From Betaproteobacteria bacterium (GTDB lineage: Bacteria; Pseudomonadota; Gammaproteobacteria; Burkholderiales; Usitatibacteraceae), in assembly GCA_016709665.1 (NCBI GenBank), contig JADJMI010000001.1, positions 890,769 through 954,768 on the forward strand: 64,000 nt of DNA, read 5' to 3'. The notes under the pieces were generated by a model. That model did not search any database. It saw nothing but the letters and a program-made list of their open reading frames with translations, and was not told where the DNA came from. The stretch's first letter is position 1. The number at the start of each line of letters is the position of its first letter. Both the position numbers and the translations under genes were made by a program. Positions 1 through 8,130 of this stretch are shown piece by piece.

Positions 1-8
1 ACTCGCGT

Positions 9-84
<76 letters not shown>

Positions 85-92
85 GTATCCCG

Positions 93-120
93 AAGGGCCC
101 GGCCGGATGGCCGGGCCCTT
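93..120 (+). terminator. hairpin terminator after tRNA-Thr
   Basis: A perfect 12-bp inverted repeat (AAGGGCCCGGCC, 93-104, and its complement, 109-120) has a GGAT tetraloop and starts 8 nt after the tRNA CCA. The T-tract is weak (CTTCATT), so it could also act as a processing hairpin. Confidence 0.6.
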
Positions 121-248
121 CATTCCGCCCTCCCGGCCGTCCGTGAACCGGCCCCCGGTCTGGGGTAAAGTGGTGTCCACCCGGCACGCCGACGCCGAAT
201 CGGCGGGTACCTCGAAGGCGAGGCCTCCTCCGGGCCACAGGAGCCCCC

Positions 249-701
249 ATGCCGCAGACGGTTCAGGAAATCCTCGACGACAAGCCCCCGCGGGGTACGC
301 GGCTGCACGCCGTCTCGCCGGCTTCGCCCGTGCGCGATGCCGTGGCCATCATGGTGCGGGAGGACATCGGCTCCGTGGTGGTGCTGGAAGACGGGGAACT
401 CGCCGGCCTGGTCACCCTTCGGGAAATCGTGAAAGGCCTCGAAAGCCTGGGCGGGCGGCTGCTGGAATCGCCGGTTCGCGACGTGATGCACGCGAAACCC
501 GCCATCGTCCGCCCCGAGGATTCCGCCGACAGCCTGCGCACCACGATGACCGACAACCACGTCTCGCACGTGCCCGTCGTCCAGGGTGGCGCGCTCGTGG
601 GCATCATCTCGTTCCACGACATCGCCCGGAGCGCGATCAAGGACGTGGCCTTCGAGAACAAGCTCCTGAAGCAGTACATCAAGAACTGGCCGGCGTCGTA
701 A
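249..701 (+). CDS. CBS-domain protein
   Basis: A 150-residue protein made of two CBS motifs (about residues 8-65 and 72-135) and little else. Paired CBS motifs (a Bateman module) usually bind adenine nucleotides or related ligands and act as energy or redox sensors. No catalytic domain is fused here, so the target is unknown. AGGAG (238-242) is a good ribosome-binding site for the ATG. The gene is alone, convergent with ilvA. The last 33 nt before the stop (665-697) are repeated exactly downstream at 749-781 (see repeat). Confidence 0.9.
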   Translation: MPQTVQEILDDKPPRGTRLHAVSPASPVRDAVAIMVREDIGSVVVLEDGELAGLVTLREIVKGLESLGGRLLESPVRDVMHAKPAIVRPEDSADSLRTTMTDNHVSHVPVVQGGALVGIISFHDIARSAIKDVAFENKLLKQYIKNWPAS

Positions 702-818
702 CCGCGATCAGCGCCTCGACGGCACACCGAGCCCTTCTCGAACAGGCCCCTGAAGCAGTACATCAAGAACTGGCCGGCGTCCTGAAAGCAGCGCCTCAGG
801 AACAAGCCGGCGTCCTGA
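665..818 (+). repeat. tandem copies of the CBS-gene 3' end
   Basis: The 33-nt stretch at 665-697, inside the end of the CBS gene, recurs without mismatch at 749-781, 84 nt (28 codons) later. A third, shorter copy at about 800-818 has the same beginning (GGAACAAG) joined to the same end (CCGGCGTCCTGA, also 774-785), as if its middle had been deleted. The copies fill nearly all the space up to the ilvA stop codon at 831. Strand slippage or a misassembly would both give this pattern. Confidence 0.8.
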
Positions 819-830
819 GGGACGCCGCCG

Positions 831-2342
831 CTACTTGAGGAAGAGCCGGTACGCCGGGTTCCTCGACTCGTCCGTGTAGTCGTAGCCCAGCTCGCGCAGG
901 AAACGCCGGAACGCCGTCCGGTCCCGGTCCGGCACCTGCAGCCCCACCAGCACGCGGCCCACGTCGGCGCCGTGGTTGCGGTAGTGGAAGAGCGAGATGT
1001 TCCAGCCCGAGCCCATGCGCGCCAGGAAGTTCATGAGCGCGCCCGGACGCTCGGGAAACTCGAAGCGGAACACCTGCTCGATCGCCCCGTCCGGCGCATG
1101 CCCGCCCACCAGGTGGCGCACGTGCAGCTTGGCCATCTCGTTGTCGGAGAGGTCCACGGCCTTGAGCCCGGCACGGTCGAGCTGCGCGATGAGCCGCTCG
1201 GTTTCCTCCCGGCCCGAGACCGCCACGCCGATGAACACGCGGGCACGGGCCGCGTCCGCGATCCGGTAGTTGAACTCCGTGACGCTGCGCTTGCCGAGCA
1301 GCTCGCACAGCGCGCGAAAGCTGCCCGGCTTCTCCGGGATCGTGACGCCCAGCACCGCCTCGCGATGCTCGCCGAGCTCGGCGCGCTCGGCGACGAAGCG
1401 CAGGCGGTCGAAGTTCATGTTGGCCCCGCAGGCGATGGCCACCACCGTGCGGCCCTTGAGCCGGCGGCGGGCGAGCCAGCGCTTGGCCCCGGCGAGCGCG
1501 AGCGCCCCGGAGGGTTCCACCACCGTGCGCGTGTCCTCGAAGATGTCCTTGATGGCCGCGCAGGTCTCGTCGGTGTCGACGAGCACCATCTCGTCCACGA
1601 GCTCGCGGCACATCCGGAAGGTCTCGCGGCCGACCTGCCTCACCGCGACGCCGTCGGCGAAGATGTTCACGTGCGGCAGGGTCACGCGCCTCCCCGCCTT
1701 GAGCGAGACCGTCATCGCGTTGGAATCCACCGGCTCCACGCCCACGATGCGCGTCGACGGCGATAGCGCCTTCACGTAGGCCGCGATGCCGGCGATGAGG
1801 CCGCCGCCGCCCACCGGCACGAAGATCGCGTCGATGGGATGCTGGTGCTGGCGCAGGATTTCCATGCCGATCGTGCCCTGCCCCGCGATGACGAGCGGGT
1901 CGTCGTAGGGATGGACGAAGGTGAGCTTCTCCTTCCTCGCGAGCGCCTGGGCGTGCTGCGCGGCCTCGTGATAGCTGTCGCCGTGCAGGACCACCTTCGC
2001 GCCGCGCGCCGAGACGGCCGAGACCTTGATGCGGGGCGTGGTCACCGGCATCACGATGGTGGCCTTGGCGCCGAGCTTCTGGGCGCCCAGCGCCACGCCC
2101 TGGGCGTGGTTGCCGGCGCTCGCGCAGATGACGCCGCGCGCGAGCTGCGCCGGCGTGAGGTGCGCCATCTTGTTGTAGGCCCCTCGCAGCTTGAACGAGA
2201 AGACCGGCTGCTTGTCCTCGCGCTTGAGCAGGACGTGGTTGCCGGTGCGCCGCGAAAGGGCGGGCGCGATTTCCAGCGGGCTCTCGATCGCGACGTCGTA
2301 GACGCGCGCCGAGAGGATCTTCCTGAGGTAGTCCGTTTTCAT
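831..2342 (-). CDS. ilvA: threonine ammonia-lyase, biosynthetic
   Basis: A 503-residue PLP enzyme that deaminates threonine to 2-oxobutanoate, the first committed step to isoleucine. The PLP lysine lies in FSFKLRGA (K51) and the glycine-rich phosphate loop is VPVGGGGLIAGI. Two C-terminal ACT-like domains (about residues 330-415 and 420-503) identify the allosteric biosynthetic type, expected to be inhibited by isoleucine. Length matches E. coli IlvA (514). ATG at 2342 is chosen because homology begins there (MKTDYLRKIL) and the open frame upstream runs into rpiA. Divergent from rpiA with 42 bp between the starts. Confidence 0.95.
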   Translation of the reverse strand: MKTDYLRKILSARVYDVAIESPLEIAPALSRRTGNHVLLKREDKQPVFSFKLRGAYNKMAHLTPAQLARGVICASAGNHAQGVALGAQKLGAKATIVMPVTTPRIKVSAVSARGAKVVLHGDSYHEAAQHAQALARKEKLTFVHPYDDPLVIAGQGTIGMEILRQHQHPIDAIFVPVGGGGLIAGIAAYVKALSPSTRIVGVEPVDSNAMTVSLKAGRRVTLPHVNIFADGVAVRQVGRETFRMCRELVDEMVLVDTDETCAAIKDIFEDTRTVVEPSGALALAGAKRWLARRRLKGRTVVAIACGANMNFDRLRFVAERAELGEHREAVLGVTIPEKPGSFRALCELLGKRSVTEFNYRIADAARARVFIGVAVSGREETERLIAQLDRAGLKAVDLSDNEMAKLHVRHLVGGHAPDGAIEQVFRFEFPERPGALMNFLARMGSGWNISLFHYRNHGADVGRVLVGLQVPDRDRTAFRRFLRELGYDYTDESRNPAYRLFLK

Positions 2343-2359
2343 GTGTCTCCCAACCCCCA

Positions 2360-2372
2360 AGAATACCAATAT
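2360..2372. promoter_or_regulatory. shared AT-rich promoter motif, ilvA/rpiA
   Basis: The 42-bp gap between divergent ilvA and rpiA holds AGAATACCAATAT. This is the only AT-rich patch and probably the core of a bidirectional promoter. The identical 13-mer occurs at 33544-33556 between another divergent gene pair. Confidence 0.4.
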
Positions 2373-2384
2373 ATGATTGGGCCC

Positions 2385-3050
2385 ATGGACCAGGACGCTC
2401 TCAAGAAGCAATGCGCGCAGGCCGCCCTCGCCTTCGTCGAGGACGACATGATGGTGGGCGTGGGCACCGGCTCGACCGTGAACCACTTCATCGCGGCCCT
2501 CGCCCCCTGGAAGCACCGCATCGCCGGCGCCGTCTCGAGCTCCGAGGCCAGCTCCCGGCGCCTGCGGGAGATCGGCATCGCGGTGCGCGAGCTCAACGAT
2601 ACCGACGGCTGCGAGATCTACGTGGACGGCGCCGACGAGGTCACCGAGCACCTCGCCATGGTGAAGGGCGGCGGCGGAGCCCTCACGCGCGAGAAGATCG
2701 TCGCCCAGGCGAGCCGCAGGTTCGTCTGCATCGCGGACGCCTCCAAGCTCGTGCCCGTCCTAGGCAAGTTTCCCCTGCCCATCGAGGTGATCCCCATGGC
2801 GAGGAGCCTCGTCGCCCGCCAGGTCGTGAAGCTGGGCGGCCGGCCGGTGCTGCGCGAGGGCTTCGTCACCGACAACGGCAACGTGATCCTGGATGTCCAC
2901 GGCCTCGCGATCACGGACCCGGCGGGGCTCGAATCGGAGCTGAACCAGTTGCCCGGCGTCGTGACCAACGGGCTCTTCGCCCGCCGCCCGGCGGACGTGC
3001 TGCTCCTGGGAGACCCCGCCGGCGTGCGGCGCATCGACCGCAGGCGCTAG
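2385..3050 (+). CDS. rpiA: ribose-5-phosphate isomerase A
   Basis: A 221-residue enzyme interconverting ribose 5-phosphate and ribulose 5-phosphate. It serves the pentose phosphate path and, in this organism, the Calvin cycle, where ribulose 5-phosphate feeds phosphoribulokinase. Family signatures are present: GTGSTV (27-32), DGADEV with the catalytic Asp (D81) and KGGGGA (94-99). ATG at 2385 is preferred over the in-frame ATG at 2373 because family length (219 in E. coli) fits it. The gene stands apart from the cbb operon. Confidence 0.95.
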   Translation: MDQDALKKQCAQAALAFVEDDMMVGVGTGSTVNHFIAALAPWKHRIAGAVSSSEASSRRLREIGIAVRELNDTDGCEIYVDGADEVTEHLAMVKGGGGALTREKIVAQASRRFVCIADASKLVPVLGKFPLPIEVIPMARSLVARQVVKLGGRPVLREGFVTDNGNVILDVHGLAITDPAGLESELNQLPGVVTNGLFARRPADVLLLGDPAGVRRIDRRR

Positions 3051-3053
3051 GGC

Positions 3054-3069
3054 GTCACGCGCCGGTCAC
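3054..3069 (+). promoter_or_regulatory. possible Pho box upstream of phoU
   Basis: GTCAC occurs as a direct repeat at 3054-3058 and 3065-3069. The 11-bp period is that of PhoB sites, and the repeat lies 65 bp before the phoU start. Only one pair of half-sites is visible, so this is tentative. Confidence 0.3.
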
Positions 3070-3133
3070 AAAGTCCGGATAGCATCCGCAAACCGGGTTA
3101 CCTTGACCCAAACCCCATCCGCAAGGATCCGCC

Positions 3134-3850
3134 ATGCCCCTCAATACGCAGGAACATACCTCCAAGCGCTACGACGCGGAGCTCGAGACCGTCCGCTCCC
3201 ACGTGCTGCAGATGGGCGGGTTGGTGGAGACGCAGATCACGGCGGCCATCGAGGCGCTCGCCACCGGCAACCTGCAGCTCGCGGACCAGGTGGTCGCCGA
3301 CGACCACCGCGTGAATTCGCTCGAGGTGAAGATCGACGAGGAGTGCGCGCACATCATCGCGCGCCGCCAGCCCGCCGCGCAGGACCTGCGCATGATCATG
3401 ACGGTCATCAAGATGATCACGGACCTGGAGCGCATCGGCGACGAGGCCGAGAAGATCGCGCGGATGACCAAGCTCATCTACGCCTCGGAGCGGCTGCTGC
3501 TGCCGCGCTTCGCGGAGATCAAGGTGGCCGCGGGCTACGCGCTCGACATGCTCAAGAAGGCGCTCGATGCCTTCGCTCGCGTGGATCTCGCCGCCGCGGC
3601 GGCGGTCGTGAAGCAGGACCGGCTGCTGGACGACCAGTTCCGCGGCATCCTGCGCCAGCTCATCACGTTCATGATGGAGGACGCGCGGACGATCTCCACC
3701 TCGATCGAGATCCTCTTCGTCGCCAAGGCGCTCGAGCGGATCGGGGACCACTCGAAGAACATGTCCGAGTACGTCGTCTACCTGGTGAAGGGCAAGGACG
3801 TGCGGCACGTCACCGCGGAGGAATTCGAGCGGGAGACGTCGTCGGACTGA
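3134..3850 (+). CDS. phoU: phosphate signalling complex protein PhoU
   Basis: A 238-residue all-helical protein with the two PhoU repeats (about residues 20-110 and 120-220). Metal-binding-type segments are present in both (DLERIGDEAEKIA; ALERIGDHSKNMSEYV). PhoU connects the Pst transporter with the PhoR/PhoB two-component system and keeps the Pho regulon off when phosphate is plentiful. No pst, phoB or phoR genes are adjacent, so it is transcribed alone. A strong rho-independent terminator follows. Confidence 0.95.
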   Translation: MPLNTQEHTSKRYDAELETVRSHVLQMGGLVETQITAAIEALATGNLQLADQVVADDHRVNSLEVKIDEECAHIIARRQPAAQDLRMIMTVIKMITDLERIGDEAEKIARMTKLIYASERLLLPRFAEIKVAAGYALDMLKKALDAFARVDLAAAAAVVKQDRLLDDQFRGILRQLITFMMEDARTISTSIEILFVAKALERIGDHSKNMSEYVVYLVKGKDVRHVTAEEFERETSSD

Positions 3851-3871
3851 ATTCCGCTCGCTCCGGAACGG

Positions 3872-3897
3872 AAAAGCCGCCCTCGGGCGGCTTTTTT
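3872..3897 (+). terminator. rho-independent terminator of phoU
   Basis: AAAAGCCGCC pairs with GGCGGCTTTT around a CTCG loop and is followed by TTTTTT, 22 nt after the phoU stop. Confidence 0.85.
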
Positions 3898-3925
3898 CGT
3901 GGGGAGTGATGCGGGCTGAAAATCT

Positions 3926-4086
3926 TTGGAACCGCAGATGAACGCAGATGAACGCGGATAAAACCTTGCAGGTGATTCGAACTCGCGACACGCCTTCGCG
4001 AATGAAGGCACGGTGCATCGGGTTCGGGAAAGCCAAATCACGAATCGCCTTTATCCGCGTTCATCTGCGTTCATCTGCGGTTCCAA
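3926..4086. repeat. 161-bp element with 37-bp perfect terminal inverted repeats
   Basis: The arm at 3926-3962 is exactly complementary to 4050-4086. Each arm contains tandem 10-nt units (GCAGATGAAC repeated, then GCGGATAAA). The 87-bp centre has no gene and only weak internal symmetry. The arms end 24 nt from the yggX stop codon. The structure resembles a MITE or REP-like element. No transposase is visible in the window and no target-site duplication is obvious. Confidence 0.85.
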
Positions 4087-4109
4087 TGCCCTGCCCGGCG
4101 CGGAGCGCC

Positions 4110-4379
4110 TCAAGCCTTCGGCACGAACCCCTGCGCCGCATCGGCGCCCTCGCCGAAGAAGTGCTTCCGCATCTGCTCCTCGAGGTACTTGCGCGCCCGG
4201 GCGTCGGCGAGGTTCAGCCGGTTCTCGTTCACCAGCATCTTCTGGTGCTCGAGCCAGGCCTTCCACGCCTCCTTGGAGACGCTCTCCCACAGCCTCTTGC
4301 CCAATTCGCCGGGGTACGGGGGGAAGTCGAGGCCCTCGGCCTCGCGTTGCAGCTTGATGCACTGGACCATTCGGGCCAT
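4110..4379 (-). CDS. yggX: probable Fe(2+)-trafficking protein YggX
   Basis: An 89-residue cytosolic protein of the YggX family (usual length about 90). The start is the family signature MARMVQCIKL with the conserved Cys7, and KRLWESVSKEAWKAWLEHQ is the conserved core. YggX proteins protect iron-sulfur clusters from oxidative damage and help iron handling. It follows argA by 2 nt, so the two are probably co-transcribed. Confidence 0.92.
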   Translation of the reverse strand: MARMVQCIKLQREAEGLDFPPYPGELGKRLWESVSKEAWKAWLEHQKMLVNENRLNLADARARKYLEEQMRKHFFGEGADAAQGFVPKA

Positions 4380-4381
4380 GG

Positions 4382-5713
4382 CTAGAGTCCTTTGGTGAAG
4401 ATCTTGGAACGGCGATCGTAGTTGTACAGGGCCTGCTTGCGCTCCGGCAGGCGGGCGAGATCGGCCTCGGCGAAGCCGCGCTCGATGAACCAGTGCGTGG
4501 TGCGCGTCGAGAGCACGAAGAGCGTCTTGAACCCCTGCTTCCTCGCGCTCGCCTCGGCGAAGGCGAGGAGCCGCTCGCCCCGGCCGCCGTCGCGGTAGTA
4601 CGGGTTCACGGCGAGGCACGCGAGCTCCACGCTCGATTCCTCCGGGAAGGGATAGAGCGCGGCGCATCCGAGGATGTTCCCTTCGCTCTCGATCACGTAG
4701 AAGCGCTCGATCTCGCGCTCGAGCTGGCCGCGGTCGCGCTTCACGAGAATGCCCTGCTGCTCGAGGGGCTCGATGATCTGCACGATGCCCGCCACGTCGC
4801 CGGCGTCGGCGCCGCGGATCACCTCCGGCGACTCGGGCACGAGCATCGTCCCGATGCCGTGGTGGGTGAAGAGCTCGATGAGGAGCGCACCGTCGACGTG
4901 CCGGCTCACCAGGTGCGCGCGCTTCACGCCGCCCCGGCACGCCTTCACCGCGCAGGGCAGGTAGATCTTCACGTCCTCCGGCAGCGTGCCGTTGCCCGAG
5001 ACCAGGATCTCGTCGGCCTGTTTCACGGTCATTTCCGAAATGAGCCGGCCCTTGGCATCCAGCGCCCCGGCCGTCTCGGTGAGGAAAATGAGCTTGTCCG
5101 CCCCGAGCGCGATGGCCGTGGAGGTCGCCACGTCCTCCACCGTGCAGTTGAAGACGTCGCCGGTGGGCGAGAAGCCCAGGGGCGACAGGAGCACCACCTC
5201 GTGGTCGTCCAGGCGCCGGCGGATGCCCTCCGCGTCGATCTTGCGCACCTCGCCCGTGTGGCCGAAATCGACGCCGCCCACGACGCCGACCGGCTTCGCG
5301 GTGACGAAGTTGCCCGAGGAGACGCGGATGTCCGCGCCCCACATGGGGCTGTTCGCGAGCTCCATGGACAGGAGCGCCTCCATCTCCACGCGCACGATGC
5401 CGTTCGCCTCCTTCACGCAGGCGAGAGCCTTGTCGTCGGTCACGCGGCGGTTGGCCACGTAGCGCGGCGTCACGCCGTGCTGGCGCATCTGCTCCTCGAT
5501 CTGCGGGCGCGTGCCGTGCACCAGCACCACGCGCACCTCCAGGCTCATCAGCACGTTGATGTCGTGGGTGAGCTGCTGGAATTCGCCGTCCGCGAGCACT
5601 TCGCCGCCGAAGGCGATGACGAACGTCGCCCCGCCCCACTGGTGGATGTAGGGCGTGGCGGACCGGAACCACTTCACGAAGGCTTCGGTCTTGAGGGCGG
5701 GTTGCTTGGCCAT
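4382..5713 (-). CDS. argA: amino-acid N-acetyltransferase (N-acetylglutamate synthase)
   Basis: A 443-residue two-domain enzyme making N-acetylglutamate from glutamate and acetyl-CoA, the first step of arginine synthesis. The amino-acid-kinase-like domain (about residues 20-285, with FVIAFGGEVL near its start) carries the arginine feedback site in this family. The GNAT domain (about 295-435) holds the acetyl-CoA region NPYYRDGGRGERLL. The length is that of the classical ArgA (443 in E. coli). First gene of argA-yggX. Confidence 0.95.
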   Translation of the reverse strand: MAKQPALKTEAFVKWFRSATPYIHQWGGATFVIAFGGEVLADGEFQQLTHDINVLMSLEVRVVLVHGTRPQIEEQMRQHGVTPRYVANRRVTDDKALACVKEANGIVRVEMEALLSMELANSPMWGADIRVSSGNFVTAKPVGVVGGVDFGHTGEVRKIDAEGIRRRLDDHEVVLLSPLGFSPTGDVFNCTVEDVATSTAIALGADKLIFLTETAGALDAKGRLISEMTVKQADEILVSGNGTLPEDVKIYLPCAVKACRGGVKRAHLVSRHVDGALLIELFTHHGIGTMLVPESPEVIRGADAGDVAGIVQIIEPLEQQGILVKRDRGQLEREIERFYVIESEGNILGCAALYPFPEESSVELACLAVNPYYRDGGRGERLLAFAEASARKQGFKTLFVLSTRTTHWFIERGFAEADLARLPERKQALYNYDRRSKIFTKGL

Positions 5714-5743
5714 GGACTCGATTATTGCGGGGGCCGGCGGATT

Positions 5744-6478
5744 CTACCCGCGGAAGTCGCCCCACAGGGTTTGCATCGCGGCGAGGGCCGCCAGGGGCGC
5801 CGTCTCGGCCCGCAGGATGCGCGGCCCGAGCGTCAGGGGCTTGAAGCCGATGGTGAGGGCGATGTCGATCTCCCGCTCCGAGAGCCCGCCCTCCGGGCCC
5901 ACGAGCAGCTGCACCGGGCCCTCCGGCGGGGGCTGCGCGACGAGGGGTTCACCGGCGCCCGGCATCAGCATCCAGCGGCGGGCATCGCCGGCCGTCGCGG
6001 CCCAGTCGCGGAACGCGGCGGTCGGCTTCAATTCCGGCACGCGGTTGCGTCCGCACTGCTCGCACGCGGCGATCATCACCCGCTGCCAGTGCGACTGGCG
6101 CCGCGCCGCCCGTTCGCCCGACAGGCGCACGACGCTGCGGTCGCAGACGACCGGTTGCACCCAGGCGACGCCGAGCTCCACGGCCTTCTGCAGGATCCAG
6201 TCCATCTTGTCGGCCTCGGGCAATCCCTGGACCAGCCCCGTTTCGACGGGCGATTCGCGCTCCACGTCGCGGAAGGCGCCGGTTTTCACGTCCACGCGCC
6301 CGCGGTCGACCCGCAGGATCACCGCCTCGTATTCGCCGCCGCGTCCGTCGAACACCACCAGCGGGTCGCCCGCGGCCAGGCGCAACGCCTTGGCGATGTG
6401 GTTGGAGGCGTCTTCGGAAAGGGCGAACTGGGCACCCGGGCCCAGCCGGACGTCGCAGTGGATGCGGGGGGAGGCCAT
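5744..6478 (-). CDS. rsmE: 16S rRNA (uracil(1498)-N(3))-methyltransferase
   Basis: A 244-residue SPOUT-class enzyme that methylates U1498 of 16S rRNA using S-adenosylmethionine. The C-terminal knot motifs are clear: LLVGPEGGLSEREI and LTLGPRILRAETAPLAAL. An N-terminal PUA-like domain (about residues 1-70) is present. ATG at 6478 is chosen because MASPRIHCDV matches the family start; the frame is open a little further upstream. It precedes argA by 30 nt on the same strand. Confidence 0.94.
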   Translation of the reverse strand: MASPRIHCDVRLGPGAQFALSEDASNHIAKALRLAAGDPLVVFDGRGGEYEAVILRVDRGRVDVKTGAFRDVERESPVETGLVQGLPEADKMDWILQKAVELGVAWVQPVVCDRSVVRLSGERAARRQSHWQRVMIAACEQCGRNRVPELKPTAAFRDWAATAGDARRWMLMPGAGEPLVAQPPPEGPVQLLVGPEGGLSEREIDIALTIGFKPLTLGPRILRAETAPLAALAAMQTLWGDFRG

Positions 6479-6562
6479 GACGATGGCGGAGAGAGGCTTC
6501 GAAGGGATGCTAGCACAACCGCCCACCCCTCCCGGGGCGGGGGAATGCCCCCGGCGCGAAGG

Positions 6563-6973
6563 CTAGTAGGTCATGCAGGCGGCGTTCAGCATCCCCACGC
6601 CGAGCGAGAGCGCGCCCAGGAAGAACCCCGATGCCTCCTTGCCCTCGGCGATGTTGTCGTTGATGCGCGGGATCATGAGCTTGACGACGACGAACGTGAC
6701 CACCTGCACGGCGAGCGCGATGAGCCCCCAGATCGCCATGTCCACGAGGCTCACGCTGTTCTTCACGGCGGAGGCGAGCGGCACGATGAATCCCAGGAGC
6801 GCGCCGGCGAGGCTGTAGGAGGCGGCGATGTTGCCCTCCCGGATGAGCGCGATCTCCTTGTGGGGCGTCACGCGCACGTAGATCGCGACGAACGTCGCGA
6901 GGAGCGCGAGCGACACGGCGAGGTACACCAGGAAGTCGTCGAAGCCGGCGAACGAGTCGAAGATCTCTCTCAT
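6563..6973 (-). CDS. DUF350 membrane protein
   Basis: A 136-residue protein with four predicted membrane helices (about residues 11-36, 48-70, 77-101, 114-136). It matches the DUF350 family (YjfL-like), whose biochemical role is not established. It is the last gene of the minus-strand operon speD-speE-ygiB-like-ygiC-like-DUF350, 25 nt after the ATP-grasp gene. DUF350 genes recur beside such ATP-grasp genes in other bacteria, which suggests a membrane function tied to the same product. Confidence 0.85.
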   Translation of the reverse strand: MREIFDSFAGFDDFLVYLAVSLALLATFVAIYVRVTPHKEIALIREGNIAASYSLAGALLGFIVPLASAVKNSVSLVDMAIWGLIALAVQVVTFVVVKLMIPRINDNIAEGKEASGFFLGALSLGVGMLNAACMTY

Positions 6974-6998
6974 GGCGTTTCCTCGGGAGTGGGGTGCG

Positions 6999-8123
6999 TC
7001 AGGCGAAGTGGTGGGGAACGAAGCGGCTGGAATTCTTGGTGATGGGCGAGTCGTCCTCGCGGATGCCGATGCCGGCCGGCTCCTCGCCCACGATCCACGA
7101 GCCGATGACGGTGTGGTTGCCGCCGAACTGCGGGAGCGCGTGGTAGCCCTGCCAGATGAAGCCTTCCTCGCCGTATTCGCCGGGCTCCTCGAGCGTCTTT
7201 CCGCCCGAGGTGATGGACACGTTGGCGCCCTCGCGCGAGTAGAGGGGCTTCTTCACGAAATCGGTGGCGAACTTGCCGGGCTCGAAGTACGCCGGCAGCA
7301 GGTTCGGGTGGTCCGGGAACATCTCCCAGAGCACCGGCAGGATGGCCTTGTTCGACAGCAGCATCTTCCAGGCGGGCTCGACCACGCGCACGGTGCGCCC
7401 GAGCAGGTGCTGGCCGAATTCCTCGCGGACGAGCCACTCCCAGGGGTAGAGCTTGAAGAGGACCGCGATGGCCGAGTCCTCGAGATCGCGGAAGCGCCGG
7501 CCGTCCCAGCCGATGTCGGCCATGTCGAGCGCCTTCGTCTGCAGGCCCGCCTGCATCGCGGTATCGCAGAGGTAATCGAGGTTGCCCTGGTCCTCCGCGC
7601 TCTCGGCGACGCAGGCGAAGTGCACGAGGCCGTCCGCCGGAAAGTCGGCCTTCATCTCCTTCCAGCGGTCGATGAGGCGCTCGTGCAGCGAGTTGAACTG
7701 GTCGTCCCCGGGGAAGACGTCCTTGAGCCAGTACCACTGGACGACGCTCGCCTCCAGCAGGGCCGTGGGCGTGTCGGCGTTGTACTCGAGCATCTTCGGG
7801 TCGCCGCTGCCGTCCCACGACAGGTCGAAGCGGCCGAAGAGCGATTTCTCGTCGTCGTTCCAGGACTGCTCGATGAGCGGGATGAACGCCTCCGGAATGC
7901 GGAAGCGCTCGTAGTCGCCGCTCGCGATGACGCGCTCGGCGGCGTCGATGCAGCGCGACTGCAGCTCGCCCGTGGCGAGTTCGAGCTTGTCGACCTCCGC
8001 GCTCGTGAACCGGTAGCAGGCGCGTTCGTCCCAGTAGACGCCGTCGATGGTGTGGAAATGGAAGCCGACCTCCTCCACCTTGCGGGGCCAGTCGATGCGG
8101 GGGACGAGTGCCTCTCGTTTCAT
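6999..8123 (-). CDS. glutathionylspermidine synthase-like ATP-grasp ligase (YgiC family)
   Basis: A 374-residue protein of the glutathionylspermidine-synthase C-terminal (ATP-grasp) family, like E. coli YgiC/YjfC. It lacks the amidase domain of true Gss. Family segments include HTIDGVYWDERACYRFT, PKMLEYNADTPTALLE and the ATP-binding KPLYSREGANV. The family ligates a carboxylate to an amine using ATP. The substrate is unknown, but spermidine genes in the same operon make a polyamine a sensible acceptor. ATG at 8123 fits the family start and lies 8 nt after the lipoprotein stop. Confidence 0.88.
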   Translation of the reverse strand: MKREALVPRIDWPRKVEEVGFHFHTIDGVYWDERACYRFTSAEVDKLELATGELQSRCIDAAERVIASGDYERFRIPEAFIPLIEQSWNDDEKSLFGRFDLSWDGSGDPKMLEYNADTPTALLEASVVQWYWLKDVFPGDDQFNSLHERLIDRWKEMKADFPADGLVHFACVAESAEDQGNLDYLCDTAMQAGLQTKALDMADIGWDGRRFRDLEDSAIAVLFKLYPWEWLVREEFGQHLLGRTVRVVEPAWKMLLSNKAILPVLWEMFPDHPNLLPAYFEPGKFATDFVKKPLYSREGANVSITSGGKTLEEPGEYGEEGFIWQGYHALPQFGGNHTVIGSWIVGEEPAGIGIREDDSPITKNSSRFVPHHFA

Positions 8124-8130
8124 GGGCGCC

